A stretch of DNA of 64,000 nt from Chitinophaga sp. (GTDB lineage Bacteria; Bacteroidota; Bacteroidia; Chitinophagales; Chitinophagaceae): the NCBI RefSeq assembly GCF_019236475.1, contig NZ_JAFAIX010000011.1, positions 248,001-312,000 of the forward strand. The letters are read 5' to 3'. Position 1 is the stretch's first letter, and each line of letters begins with the position of its first letter. Below, in pieces: positions 44,905 through 54,462 of the stretch. Under the pieces are notes generated by a model that was not told the DNA's origin, did not search any database, and saw only the letters and a list, made by a program, of their open reading frames with translations. Position numbers and translations under genes: made by a program.

Positions 44905-45648
44905 ATGAAAGTAGCCTTATTTATACCATGTTACATTGATGCTATTTACCCCGAAGCAGGCATTGCCACTTATGAGCTACTACAACGTTTCGGCGTAACG
45001 GTGGAGTATCCGCCTAATCAAACCTGCTGTGGTCAGCCCATGGCCAATGAAGGAGACCAAGGAAACAGTGCTGCAGCAGAAAAGCTTTTTGTGCAAAATT
45101 TTTCTGGGTATGATTACATCGTTGGGCCGGCAGGCAGTTGTGTAAAGCATGTAAAACAACATTTCGACGCGATCCCCCAAACGGATGAAGTGAAGGCAGT
45201 ACGTGCCAATACCTGGGAATTGGTGGAATTCCTGCATGATGTATTACGCGTGGATGCCTTACCCTGGGCTTATTTCCGATATAAAGCGACCCTGCATAAT
45301 AGTTGCAGTTCTATTCGCGGGCTAGGTATTGCACAACCTTCTGAGCTGATGGGACCGTACTTTAATAAAAGCGAGCATCTTCTTCGAATGGTAGAAGGAT
45401 TGGAACTCGTACCGATGGACAGGCCCGATGAGTGCTGTGGATTTGGTGGTACTTTTTGTGTGACGGATGAAGCAGTCAGTGCCAAGATGGGGCTGGACAA
45501 AATTGATGATTATATCAGAAATGAGGCGGAATTCATTATATCCCCGGATATGTCTTGTCTGATGCATCAACAAGGCATTGCACGGAAAGCCGGCATTGAT
45601 CTGAAATTTATACATATCGCACAAGTATTAAACGGAGGACCATTTTAA
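44905..45648 (+). CDS. lutA: Lactate utilisation protein A (iron-sulfur oxidoreductase subunit)
   Basis: Subunit of the LutABC (YkgEFG) complex that oxidises L-lactate to pyruvate. The 247 residues carry two CCG domains typical of heterodisulfide-reductase-like subunits: NQTCCGQPMANEGD, then DECCGFGGTFCVTDEAVSAKMG. Normal length. It begins the operon; lutB starts 9 bases after its stop. It is cytosolic or membrane-associated, passing electrons to the respiratory chain. No FadR/LutR-type regulator is adjacent. Confidence 0.95.
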   Translation: MKVALFIPCYIDAIYPEAGIATYELLQRFGVTVEYPPNQTCCGQPMANEGDQGNSAAAEKLFVQNFSGYDYIVGPAGSCVKHVKQHFDAIPQTDEVKAVRANTWELVEFLHDVLRVDALPWAYFRYKATLHNSCSSIRGLGIAQPSELMGPYFNKSEHLLRMVEGLELVPMDRPDECCGFGGTFCVTDEAVSAKMGLDKIDDYIRNEAEFIISPDMSCLMHQQGIARKAGIDLKFIHIAQVLNGGPF

Positions 45649-45657
45649 TAGCTTTAT

Positions 45658-47067
45658 ATGGCAGCAAAACGTGTAGATCCCGCGGCCAACGCGGCTGCAT
45701 TTCTTGATCAAGACGATATCCATGAACCGGCCCACGACCAGAATCTTTGGGCTGCCCGCATGAAGCGGGATGCTGCTGCCAAAGCGATCCCTGAATGGGA
45801 AGAGCTCCGGAACATCGCGTCCCAGATTAAGGAGCATACCCTTACTCATCTCGACCAATACCTGGAACAATTTGAAGCCAATGCTACCAAAAGGGGTGCA
45901 AAAATATACTGGGCCAGGGATGCCGCCGAACATAACCAACATGTTTGGAACATATTGAACGAGCGAAAAATATCTTCCATTATCAAAAGTAAGTCGATGC
46001 TACAGGAAGAATGTGGCATGACACAGTTCCTCGAAACCCGCGGTATTACTGTCACGGAATCGGATCTGGGTGAGCGTATCCAGCAACTGGATAATCAACC
46101 GCCGAGTCATATTGTGATGCCGGCCATTCATAAAACTCCTGCGGATATTGCAAAGATTTTCTCCAAAGCCATCGGTACAGATCCAGATAATACAGATCCT
46201 CATTATCTGAATGAAGCTATGCGCGAAGATGCCCGCAAACGCTTTCTGCAGGCCGGTGCGGGAATGACAGGAGCCAACTTTGCTATAGCCGAAACCGGTA
46301 CTTTTGTCGTTTGTACGAATGAAGGCAATGCCGATATTGGTGCAGCCGTTCCGCGGGTGCATATCGCGTCTATCGGTATCGAAAAAATACTGCCGAAGGT
46401 AACAGACCTGGGCATTTTTATTCGGCTATTATCCCGGAGTGCATTGGGAACACTGGCTACGCAGTATACCTCTCATTTCAGCGGACCGCGTAAAGGAGGA
46501 GAACTGCATATCATCATCACGGATAATGGACGGAGTAAACGTTTAGGCATGGATGATTTCTGGCATTCCTTGAAATGCATTCGTTGTGGCGCCTGTATGA
46601 ATACTTGTCCGGTGTACCGCCGTAGTGGCGGCCTCTCCTATGGCGCCACCTATTCTGGCCCTATAGGCATCATCCTAGATCCTACTTTTGACGAATCTAA
46701 ATATAGTGAGCTGCCTTACCATTCTACGCTCTGTGGCTCCTGTACGGATGTTTGTCCGGTAAAAATTGATATCAGCGATCAGATCCTGCGATGGAGAAAG
46801 GTAATGGCAGAGAAGAAATATTTGCCCATCAGTCGGAGGTTGGCTTTCACGGCTGCAGGCAGGATATTTGAGCGGCCCACCTTATTTCATGGTGTAGAAA
46901 CTGTTGCCAGTGCGGCTTTAAAGATCACCCCGCATTTCTTGCTATATAACCGGGCACTAAATCCGTGGGGGCGTCACCGTGAGTTACCACATTTTGCCAA
47001 ACAGACTTTTCGAGAGTGGTTTATGCAGTATAAACTTAAAAACCAGGAAGACAAGCAGCAACCTTAA
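45658..47067 (+). CDS. lutB: Lactate utilisation protein B (iron-sulfur protein)
   Basis: Large iron-sulfur subunit of LutABC, 469 residues. The N-terminal part is the LUD domain (MLQEECGMTQFLETRGI, then SDLGERIQQL and NFAIAETGTFVVCTNEGNAD). The ferredoxin part (from about 305) has two [4Fe-4S] motifs: CIRCGACMNTCPVYR and CGSCTDVCPVKIDI. The C-terminus is the LutB-specific tail. Between lutA (9 bases) and lutC (26 bases). Confidence 0.97.
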   Translation: MAAKRVDPAANAAAFLDQDDIHEPAHDQNLWAARMKRDAAAKAIPEWEELRNIASQIKEHTLTHLDQYLEQFEANATKRGAKIYWARDAAEHNQHVWNILNERKISSIIKSKSMLQEECGMTQFLETRGITVTESDLGERIQQLDNQPPSHIVMPAIHKTPADIAKIFSKAIGTDPDNTDPHYLNEAMREDARKRFLQAGAGMTGANFAIAETGTFVVCTNEGNADIGAAVPRVHIASIGIEKILPKVTDLGIFIRLLSRSALGTLATQYTSHFSGPRKGGELHIIITDNGRSKRLGMDDFWHSLKCIRCGACMNTCPVYRRSGGLSYGATYSGPIGIILDPTFDESKYSELPYHSTLCGSCTDVCPVKIDISDQILRWRKVMAEKKYLPISRRLAFTAAGRIFERPTLFHGVETVASAALKITPHFLLYNRALNPWGRHRELPHFAKQTFREWFMQYKLKNQEDKQQP

Positions 47068-47093
47068 CTGTTTACATTTTAAAACTTTTCAAG

Positions 47094-47675
47094 ATGAACC
47101 CACGTGAACAAATCTTCGATGCTGTGCGCAATCATCTGCCCGCTGAAAAAATTGATTATCCTCAAATTCCCGTTTTCCAGAAAACGATTACTGAATTGTT
47201 GCCCGCATTTGAGGAACGTTTGCTAGAAGCCGGCGCCACTTTCTTTCTGCCAGCAGATTTAAAAGAAGCCCAGCAGTTACTGGTCCAACAACATGGAGGT
47301 GGCAGCGTGATCTGCTCTGCTACTCCTGATATTAAAGGGAACCGGGATATTCGCAAAGTAAAAAATCCGCATGAACTGGCGGATGTAGATGTAGGCGTTA
47401 TCAGGGCCAGTTTTGGCGTAGCCGAAAATGGTATGGTATGGTTAACAGAAGAAGACCTGGTAGTAAATGCACTGGGCTTTCTTTCGCAGCACCTGGTGAT
47501 ACTACTCAAACCTACCGCCTTGGTAGCGGATATGTATGATGCCTATGTGAAGGTATCCCTGGAAGATACCGCCTATGGTTGTTTTATGATGGGACCATCC
47601 GCCACTGCTGATATTGGGGCAGTACTGGTCCATGGCGCACAGGGCGCCAGGAGTTTGAGTGTATATCTTGTCTAA
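47094..47675 (+). CDS. lutC: Lactate utilisation protein C (LUD domain)
   Basis: Third subunit of LutABC, 193 residues forming one LUD domain: DVDVGVIRASFGVAENGMVW, then FLSQHLVILLKPTALVADMYDA and MMGPSATADIGAVLVHGAQGARSL. The family motif SATADIG is intact. It ends the operon and is convergent with a lipoprotein gene 29 bases away. Confidence 0.96.
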   Translation: MNPREQIFDAVRNHLPAEKIDYPQIPVFQKTITELLPAFEERLLEAGATFFLPADLKEAQQLLVQQHGGGSVICSATPDIKGNRDIRKVKNPHELADVDVGVIRASFGVAENGMVWLTEEDLVVNALGFLSQHLVILLKPTALVADMYDAYVKVSLEDTAYGCFMMGPSATADIGAVLVHGAQGARSLSVYLV

Positions 47676-47704
47676 AAACGTGTAGCCGATAGGGTTATCC
47701 CCTA

Positions 47705-48319
47705 TTAGCAGGGCAGGTTATAACTAATGCTAACCAGCTTGCCATCCCGGAAGTGGAGCCGGATACCGGCATCGCTTTCTTTGGCATCCCGAAGGGTGAT
47801 GACATCCGATCTGCCCTCATTTTCAGCCTGTTGCACTGCCATAGGAAACATTTTTTTAGCGTCTTGCCAGCTAGTGGCAGCCGATAAAGTGATGTTTCCG
47901 CTTGTCAGTACGGTGCCGGGCTGAAAGTTATAGAGATCACATACCACCGAATCCCGACAGCGTTCAAAGCGGGAACCATGGGTGTATAAGTATTCAAATT
48001 CATCGTCGAACTGTGCGGCGCAAACAGCGTCATAATCTGGCGTTGCCAGGCTGTCGGCCTGTCCCCAGGCGTTCTCGAACTGCTGCCTGGTGGCATACAG
48101 TGGCATTGTTTTGTTCACCTTTGCATTGGAGAAATCAAATATTTCAACGATTTCCCAGGATATATCCTGTCGGGTTTCCATATTTGCGCCTCTCTCTTCT
48201 GGCGATTCCAGGTTTTCAGCAGGCGCCGCTACGGCTACCTGGTCGGTTTCCTCTACCGACTGGTTACTATAGCAGCCGGTTGTTGCTGCCAACATCAGCA
48301 GGCATATTACTCTGTACAT
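47705..48319 (-). CDS. Hypothetical lipoprotein, 204 residues
   Basis: Lipoprotein signal MYRVICLLMLAATTGC with Cys16, followed by an acidic low-complexity stretch (about 20-55) and a folded part with several Cys (VCAAQFDDEF, RCRDSVVCDLYNF, NLPC at the end). No family recognised. Repeated phrases such as SWEIVEIFDF and FRDGKLVSISYNL suggest a beta-rich domain. It lies convergent to lutC and divergent from the GH105 gene, so it is probably transcribed alone. Confidence 0.8.
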   Translation of the reverse strand: MYRVICLLMLAATTGCYSNQSVEETDQVAVAAPAENLESPEERGANMETRQDISWEIVEIFDFSNAKVNKTMPLYATRQQFENAWGQADSLATPDYDAVCAAQFDDEFEYLYTHGSRFERCRDSVVCDLYNFQPGTVLTSGNITLSAATSWQDAKKMFPMAVQQAENEGRSDVITLRDAKESDAGIRLHFRDGKLVSISYNLPC

Positions 48320-48414
48320 AGTCTTTCCCGATTTAACGGCATTTTTTCGTATAGCCTTTCATGCTATTTTGAGGGCCACTAAATTAAAGCATAAAACTAT
48401 CGGAATCTGAGAAT

Positions 48415-48436
48415 TTTATGCAATCGTTTGCATAAA
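48415..48436. promoter_or_regulatory. LacI-type operator upstream of GH105 gene
   Basis: TATGCAATCGTTTGCATA, extended by one more matching pair at each side plus T/A, is an almost perfect 22-base palindrome 46 bases before the GH105 start. Its core is the same as the two sites upstream of the GH2 gene, which suggests one LacI-family repressor for both (not encoded in this window). Confidence 0.55.
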
Positions 48437-48482
48437 TGAAAAAGGTGACTTAATTTGGACTTACAAATCCACACCTAACGTT

Positions 48483-49724
48483 ATGAGAAAACTTGCCTTA
48501 TTATGCCTGGGCATAGGGCTGACGGGTATTTGCTCGGCCCAGGAGAATAATGATATCTCCGTGGTCAAAAAAGTGGCCGACTATGCTGTAGCCCATGCAG
48601 CCTTCAAATTTGTAGGAGATAACAACCTGACCTACAATACCAGTAAAGAGATTCCTGCTGGTGTAAAAGCCAAAATTTCCGATAATCTTAGTGCTTGGCA
48701 TTATCCTAACGGGGTATTGAATATTGCCATGGTGGACTTGGGTAATTACTTAAAAGATGAGAAGTATAGCAACTATGCCAAACGGCATCTTGCTTTTGCA
48801 TTCGATAATTACAAGCCATTCGAGATACTACAGCAGAAAAACGAAAAGTATCCTGGGTTTCCATTTAACCAGATGATCAATTTTCGAGTACTAGACGACT
48901 GCGGTGCGATGGGGGCCAGTGTGATTGATGTATATGGTAGTGTGAAAAGACCTGATTACAAGACTTATATAGACAATGCTGCAAATCATATTTCCAATAA
49001 GCAAGAGCGTTTGGCAGATGGCACGCTTTGTAGGCCCAATCCTTACAAATGGACGCTTTGGGGAGATGATTTGTATATGAGTGTACCTTTCCTTGCCCGT
49101 ATGGGAAAATTGACTGGTGACAATAAATACTTTGACGATGCCGTTTCTCAGGTGAAGCATTTCTCCAATTACCTCTGGGATGAAAAGGCTGGTTTATATG
49201 TGCATTACTATTACGAAGACCTGAAACGTCAGGGTGTGGCCCATTGGGGACGAGCGAATGGGTGGATTATGATGGCGAAAGTACAGTTATTGAACTATCT
49301 GCCGCAAAATCATCCGGGAAGAAATGAGGTAGTGGCGGATCTTACCAGACAGATTCTCGGTGTGGCGCCTTATCAGTCGGCCAGTGGTATTTTCCATCAA
49401 GTGCTGGATCGTACGGACTCCTACACAGAAACTTCTTGTACAGCGATGTTTGTGTACTGCATAGCACGCGCTGTAAATGAAGGCTGGCTGGACAAGCGTT
49501 ATATTACTATTGCAGAAAGAGGTTGGGAAGGATTGGTAAAAGAGAAGATCACCGAAGACGGACAACTGAAGGATGTCTGCATCGGTACCAATACTTCTGC
49601 TGATATATCATTTTATTACACGCGTCCGACAGAGTTGAATGATTTTCATGGCATCGGACCTGTAATCGAGGCTGGTATTGAAATAGCGCGTTATCACGCT
49701 GCCAATCCGCCAAAGAAAAAATAG
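48483..49724 (+). CDS. GH105-type unsaturated glucuronyl/rhamnogalacturonyl hydrolase
   Basis: Exported enzyme of 413 residues. Signal peptide ends TGICSAQE. The fold is the (alpha/alpha)6 barrel of GH88/GH105 enzymes, which hydrate the 4,5-unsaturated uronic acid left by polysaccharide lyases. Motifs: FRVLDDCGAMGAS and KWTLWGDDLYMSVPF with the likely catalytic Asp residues, VAHWGRANGWIMMA and DSYTETSCTAMF. Substrate is probably an unsaturated galacturonyl or glucuronyl oligosaccharide from pectin or ulvan-like polymers; no lyase is adjacent. Controlled by the palindromic operator before it (inference). Confidence 0.93.
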   Translation: MRKLALLCLGIGLTGICSAQENNDISVVKKVADYAVAHAAFKFVGDNNLTYNTSKEIPAGVKAKISDNLSAWHYPNGVLNIAMVDLGNYLKDEKYSNYAKRHLAFAFDNYKPFEILQQKNEKYPGFPFNQMINFRVLDDCGAMGASVIDVYGSVKRPDYKTYIDNAANHISNKQERLADGTLCRPNPYKWTLWGDDLYMSVPFLARMGKLTGDNKYFDDAVSQVKHFSNYLWDEKAGLYVHYYYEDLKRQGVAHWGRANGWIMMAKVQLLNYLPQNHPGRNEVVADLTRQILGVAPYQSASGIFHQVLDRTDSYTETSCTAMFVYCIARAVNEGWLDKRYITIAERGWEGLVKEKITEDGQLKDVCIGTNTSADISFYYTRPTELNDFHGIGPVIEAGIEIARYHAANPPKKK

Positions 49725-49748
49725 TCGTGATTATAATTTGAATCAATC

Positions 49749-49777
49749 GGGGCACCTTTTCTAGGCGCCCTTTTTTT
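49749..49777 (+). terminator. Intrinsic terminator after GH105 gene
   Basis: GGGGCACC and GGCGCCC pair (one mismatch) around TTTTCTA, followed by seven T, 25 bases after the stop. Confidence 0.8.
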
Positions 49778-50159
49778 ATTTACTTAATAGCTTCTTTAGC
49801 TCCTCCTGGCAAGCTTTTACATTATCCCAGATGAATTTATCCTGGCAGGCAACGCCTTTGTATTTAAGAGACAGCTTATTTTTCCGGAGAATGAGTTGGT
49901 AATATTCTGTTGCATCAGGGGAGTTCTCCCAGGTGATGACGCCTTTCTCCTCAATACCGCCTCCGAATTTATCTTCCACGATATCCCGCACTTTTTTACG
50001 GAGACTATCGGGGAGGTCATAATTAGTTTCAGTTTTGACGAGGCAAGTATCATTATTAATGCGGGTCGTTGGAATGGCAGCGGATGATTTACTAGCAAGG
50101 CCAAGGAAGAGTAACACCGGGAATGCCGGTAATAACAGGGATTTTAAATGAATTTTCAT
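49776..50159 (-). CDS. Hypothetical exported protein, 127 residues
   Basis: Small secreted protein: signal peptide to about residue 28 (LLFLGLASKSSAA), then a compact domain of about 95 residues with two Cys (DTCLVKTETNYDLPDSL, VACQDKFIWDNVKACQEEL). No family recognised. It is convergent with the GH105 gene and alone on its strand. Its 225-base upstream gap holds only the terminator of the amidase gene. Confidence 0.75.
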   Translation of the reverse strand: MKIHLKSLLLPAFPVLLFLGLASKSSAAIPTTRINNDTCLVKTETNYDLPDSLRKKVRDIVEDKFGGGIEEKGVITWENSPDATEYYQLILRKNKLSLKYKGVACQDKFIWDNVKACQEELKKLLSK

Positions 50160-50294
50160 GGCATGTGGAATTAATGATGAATGGAGTATTTGCTAAATAC
50201 AGGGATGATCAGTTTTACCAGTCGGTTGATATGCTCAGATTTTGGGTTTCGATTCGTACTACCTATTATTAAAATAACATATTTAAGGGAAATG

Positions 50295-50325
50295 GCAAAA
50301 AATAATCCCGGCAGATGCCGGGATT
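50295..50325 (-). terminator. Intrinsic terminator after amidase gene
   Basis: AATCCCGGCATCTGCCGGGATT followed by ATTTTTT on the minus strand, about 60 bases after the amidase stop. Confidence 0.85.
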
Positions 50326-50384
50326 CTGTCTTCATTTTTCAATTGTAAACCCCAAAAAATTCTATGGAATCTGTGCAGAGTACC

Positions 50385-51227
50385 TTATTGGTACTTTTGC
50401 TGCAGGTTCCATAGGATTTTTTTATCAGCATCGGAAAGACCGATGACCGCGGAGTCTTGCGGTATAAAATGTCGTTTAAAAGCAGTCATAGCGGCGGTGG
50501 TATCACGGATATCATAGCCGATTAACCTGAGTGCCAGGAGTGCATTAAAGTGCTCCGGCACTTGGACATTTGTTGTATCGTTGTACCAAAGGCCAAATCC
50601 CTTTTGTGCCAGGAGCTGCCAAGGGAAATAGGCGCTTGGATCGTTTTTACGAGTGGGTGCGATATCCCCATGGCCAATAAAATTGGCTGCTGGGATATTG
50701 TAGCGGTGTTGCAACGTATCCAGTAGTACGAGTAGACTTTGAATCTGAATATCAGCGAATGGTTCAGTGCCGTTATTGTCTAATTCGATACCTATGGATG
50801 ACGAATTAACATCTGTACAACTACCCCATTTGGAGAGGCCACCATGCCAGGCGCGCAGATAGTCGTTCAGCATATGATGAATCATACCATTCCGACAGAC
50901 TACATAATGCGCACTCACCTGCGTTCTTTCCATTGTAAAAGTGCTCAGCGTCTGTTCGCAGGAGTTTTGAGCCGTATGGTGTATAATGACCATATTCGGC
51001 TTTCTAAGGTTGAAATTTGTTGTTCCTACCCAATTTGCGGGTTCAATTCCATCCGCACCCCGGAGGGTGTTTGGTTGCTGACGTACGGTGCTACCATAAT
51101 TCTTCGCCTGCTTTTTATAGGATTTGTTTGCAGAGCGATAAGGATTCCGGGCACAATTGGTCAGGAACAGTATCAACAGGGCCGCAATTGTTACTCCTGA
51201 GATGCTTCTCAATCTATTTCGTATCAT
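50385..51227 (-). CDS. N-acetylmuramoyl-L-alanine amidase lipoprotein (Amidase_2)
   Basis: Cleaves the amide bond between N-acetylmuramic acid and the stem peptide in murein or its fragments. The 280 residues start with a lipoprotein signal (lipobox FLTNC, Cys25). The Amidase_2 zinc site is visible: NMVIIHHTAQNS, RAWHGGLSKWGS with SIGIELDNNG, and FIGHGDIAPTRKNDPS, which supplies the third ligand and the catalytic Lys. A C-terminal extension (about 200-280) is helical and resembles the peptidoglycan-binding tail of AmiD-type enzymes. Outer-membrane attached and probably involved in cell-wall recycling. Confidence 0.93.
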   Translation of the reverse strand: MIRNRLRSISGVTIAALLILFLTNCARNPYRSANKSYKKQAKNYGSTVRQQPNTLRGADGIEPANWVGTTNFNLRKPNMVIIHHTAQNSCEQTLSTFTMERTQVSAHYVVCRNGMIHHMLNDYLRAWHGGLSKWGSCTDVNSSSIGIELDNNGTEPFADIQIQSLLVLLDTLQHRYNIPAANFIGHGDIAPTRKNDPSAYFPWQLLAQKGFGLWYNDTTNVQVPEHFNALLALRLIGYDIRDTTAAMTAFKRHFIPQDSAVIGLSDADKKILWNLQQKYQ

Positions 51228-51423
51228 AAATTAGATTTATTTGGATTATCGGTCAATGATGACAATCACCGCTTTTTGAAAGTGGCCATGACAAAGGTTC
51301 CACAGCGGTATTTTTCTTAAAAAAATTTCAGAATAGTGATAATGAGACCAGATTGCACTGCAAAAAGAGTGCAATTCTGCTCAACGATCCATGGTTATTT
51401 TTACAAATATTCGGTGGTGTTGC

Positions 51424-52113
51424 TCAATTGGTTGACTTTGTTAGCAATAGATCTCGAATAATTCGTTTTCTTGTTTCAAGCATGAGTTGTGTTATTTCAC
51501 GGGTTTGTTGTAATACCGGCATTTCTGCTGTTCTGGGAGAACCGGCATGAAAGGGCGGTTGTGGATTATATTCTAATTGTAGTTGAATTATTTTAGCCAG
51601 TTCTTCTCCGGCGATCATTGCGGTAAAGGATAATCCAAAGTCGATGCCTGCGGTTACACCTCCGCCCGTTATGCGGTTACGATCCTTTACCACGCGCTCT
51701 TCCAGGGTTTCCACCCCAAACATGCGTAGCAATTCAAGAGAACGCCAGTGTGTGGTAGCTTTATACCCATCCAGTAAACCTGCTGCAGCCAGTACCAGCG
51801 CGCCTGTACAAACGGAAGTAAAATATTTCACCTGTGGCGCTTGTTGTTGCAGGAATCCTATTACTGCCGGGTTTGTCAGTAAATCATTGATCCCTTTCCC
51901 GCCCGGAATAAAGATTACATCCAGTTGCGGACACTCCGCCAATGAGATATTGGCCTGCAATAAAAGACCTCCCTCCGCCTTTATGGGGGTAGTATTTTCA
52001 CCGAGGACGAGTACATCAAAACACCAAGCTTTTGAGAAAACCTCATACGGACCAGTGAAATCCAGGATAGTCACGCCGGGGAATAACAGCATCCCGACTT
52101 TTAATTTTTGCAT
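51424..52113 (-). CDS. DJ-1/PfpI-family protein (isonitrile hydratase-like)
   Basis: Cytosolic protein of 229 residues with the DJ-1/PfpI fold: VGMLLFPGVTILDFTGPYEVF, LDVIFIPGGKGINDL and the nucleophile elbow YFTSVCTGALVLAAAG with its reactive Cys, then GGGVTAGIDFGL. This combination is typical of isonitrile hydratases and of the N-terminal domain of AraC-like regulators, but no AraC domain follows, so the enzyme form is favoured. Substrate unknown. 71 bases downstream of the aldo/keto reductase gene and possibly co-transcribed with it. Confidence 0.9.
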   Translation of the reverse strand: MQKLKVGMLLFPGVTILDFTGPYEVFSKAWCFDVLVLGENTTPIKAEGGLLLQANISLAECPQLDVIFIPGGKGINDLLTNPAVIGFLQQQAPQVKYFTSVCTGALVLAAAGLLDGYKATTHWRSLELLRMFGVETLEERVVKDRNRITGGGVTAGIDFGLSFTAMIAGEELAKIIQLQLEYNPQPPFHAGSPRTAEMPVLQQTREITQLMLETRKRIIRDLLLTKSTN

Positions 52114-52184
52114 AAACGGGAATTTAGATCAGATACCAATATAACGTATATGCCTGCTAGTGAGTTATCAGTGCAATCCGCATT

Positions 52185-53084
52185 TTACCTATGCTGATCA
52201 TATACGTTGATGGGAATACTCGCATTCAGCTTTTCTATTTCGGCTGGTGTCAAGGCAGGAGTGATGGTGGCTGCTATGGCATCCTGCAAATGACTGGAAG
52301 TACGAATTCCCAGTACCGCAGTTGTTACTGCGGGCTGTTGCAATACATAACGGATAGCAGTTTGAGAAGCAGATCGTTCCTCCCCTGCTACCATGGCCAC
52401 TGCTGTTGCGGCCGCCTGCACTTCCTCAGCAGTGTAATTGAGGTAAGGTGCGGGCGCTTTTCCTACCAGTAATCCTTTAGCCACTGTTCCTCTTGCCAGT
52501 ACCCCGATTTTATGTTCCTGTAATAACGGGAAGCATGTTTCCACTGGCCTGCGGTCCAGGAGACTGTACTGCATCATGACGCTGACAATCTGGGAACGCT
52601 TCACGTATTCCCTGATGACCTGCGGCCGGATGGAAGAAATACCATAATATCTTATTTTCCCTTGCTGCACTAGTATTTCAAAAGCCTCGATGGTTTCATC
52701 AATAGGATCTTCCATGGTACCACCATGTAACTGATAAAGATCAATATAATCTGTCTGCAGCCTACGGAGGCTCTCCTCCACGGCTGACAAAATATATTCC
52801 TTCCTGGGATTCCAGTCCCACCCGCTTTTATCAGGCCTCCATTGATTACCCACCTTGGAGGCAATCATTACTTTCTCCCGGGAAACCCCTAGCAATGCTT
52901 TACCGAGCGTTTCCTCATTACGGCCATGATCATAGAGATCAGCGGTATCAAAAAAGTTGATCCCTTGTTGTAATGCATGCCCTATAAGACTCGCATTTGC
53001 CTGATCATCTGCTCCCAGGGACATACAGCCGAAGGTAATCTCACTTACCAGTAATTCAGAACGTCCCAATTGATGGTATTGCAT
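52185..53084 (-). CDS. Aldo/keto reductase
   Basis: NADPH-dependent oxidoreductase of 299 residues with the AKR TIM barrel. Catalytic tetrad: Asp and Tyr in NFFDTADLYDHGRNEE, Lys in VMIASKVGN, His in DLYQLHGG. C-terminal cofactor-binding loop: TTAVLGIRTSSHLQDA. Start MQYHQLGRSELLVSEI is typical. The substrate (aldehyde, ketone or sugar) is not determinable. Gene order with the DJ-1/PfpI gene suggests handling of reactive carbonyls (inference). Confidence 0.93.
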   Translation of the reverse strand: MQYHQLGRSELLVSEITFGCMSLGADDQANASLIGHALQQGINFFDTADLYDHGRNEETLGKALLGVSREKVMIASKVGNQWRPDKSGWDWNPRKEYILSAVEESLRRLQTDYIDLYQLHGGTMEDPIDETIEAFEILVQQGKIRYYGISSIRPQVIREYVKRSQIVSVMMQYSLLDRRPVETCFPLLQEHKIGVLARGTVAKGLLVGKAPAPYLNYTAEEVQAAATAVAMVAGEERSASQTAIRYVLQQPAVTTAVLGIRTSSHLQDAIAATITPALTPAEIEKLNASIPINVYDQHR

Positions 53085-54462
53085 ACTGTATTGATTTGCA
53101 TTGACAGCAAAATAAGAAAAGCATTGTAATTATGCATGCCCGTAATGTAAATCCAGGGGCCGCTTAGACAAACAGCCCATCATTTCAGTCTTCAATTGTA
53201 CCACCCTAAATGATATGCTAACAGCTATCTTTTATTCATCTTTTATGTTGACAGTAGTTTTATGTTGACAGCAGTCCACTGAAGGCTACTGCTGGATTTT
53301 CTAAATAAAAGGAACAGCCTGGAAAAGCCGCTCCTGTAGGCTATGTCCTTATAGTATGAATAGACTCTAGAACACACTTGTTTATAAAACTTAATTATTT
53401 GCTGATATACTCAGGACTGACTAGAAAGAAAGTCCCTTTTATCCTATGAAACTGAATCAATCGTTCAACAAATGGTGCCGAAAAAAATATATTGACAGCC
53501 GGAAACTCCCTCCAACTGGGTTGTTCAAACAAACGGACTGCTTGGAAAAACAATCCGGTTCTTTACCCATTTCCTTCTATTCTTCTATTATGGCATGTCA
53601 AAGTTCTTTGATGCAATACCTTGTGCAATAGAAGCGACAGAATAGAACTGGGACTTGCATGAGAAATCCGATATATTATGACTAGACTAAGCATATTCAC
53701 CTGACTCAACTCATTCACGTACCGATAAACACAAACCAATCAACACAAGCCAATAGAGACAATACGATAGAGACAAAAGAGACACCGATGAACACTATGC
53801 GATAAACACAAAGCTGCTGCCCCAAAATGAATTGACAAGTATATCATGATTGACGCAAAGCGTTAGGCACAAAGCGACATCCACATCATGTTAGACGCAA
53901 AGCCCTAGAATAGCGGGACTAACTAGACAGAAAGCCCCCTCTGATACTCAAGTCACCTTGCAGTATCCCTGCATCTGATAACAGTTAATCATTACCAACA
54001 TTTAGACAAAGCAATAGCTATGGCACTACTGCCAGCTCACTACAACCAATTTTTTGTAAATTGGAATATCCGGGAATTTGAAATGTATAACTGCTGTCTG
54101 AAGACACCGGGATTAACTGCGGAAAAAACGGCTTAATGGTTCTTCAATAACAATAATGGCTGATACTTCATATTCTGGTAAATTTTAAGTATTTTATCCT
54201 TCCAGTTTTAAACTACCAATGTTAAAATGATAATGTTATTATCATGACCCAAAGGTAGTATCCACATTGGTACAGAATCCTGGAAAACGAAGAAATAAAT
54301 CTGCGAATGAGAATGAACAGGAAAATGGCAGACTGAACAAAATGAACAGCCTGTAATTCATACCGCAGTAAAAGAAATAGTAACCATTTTTAGTGAAACC
54401 TGGCGATCCCGGAGAACCCTGCTGATACAGATTTCACGCGAACATCCAAAAAAATTTAACAT
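53085..54462. other. Gene-poor region with degenerate purine-rich repeats
   Basis: This 1.38-kb stretch has no convincing gene. Two similar blocks stand out: GGACTGACTAGAAAGAAAGTCCC (near 53411) and GGGACTAACTAGACAGAAAGCCCC (near 53913). Between 53700 and 53900 short words such as GATAAACACAAAGC, GACGCAAAGC and GGCACAAAGCGACA recur irregularly. A 61-codon frame at 53446-53631 has no family and unusual composition. It may be a decayed region. The promoter of the ADP-ribosylglycohydrolase gene should lie at its right end, but no -7 box is clear. Confidence 0.4.

Noticed and set aside
53446..53631. 61-codon plus-strand ORF
   Set aside because: No recognised domain, no promoter, and composition unlike neighbouring genes; lies in a probable decayed region.
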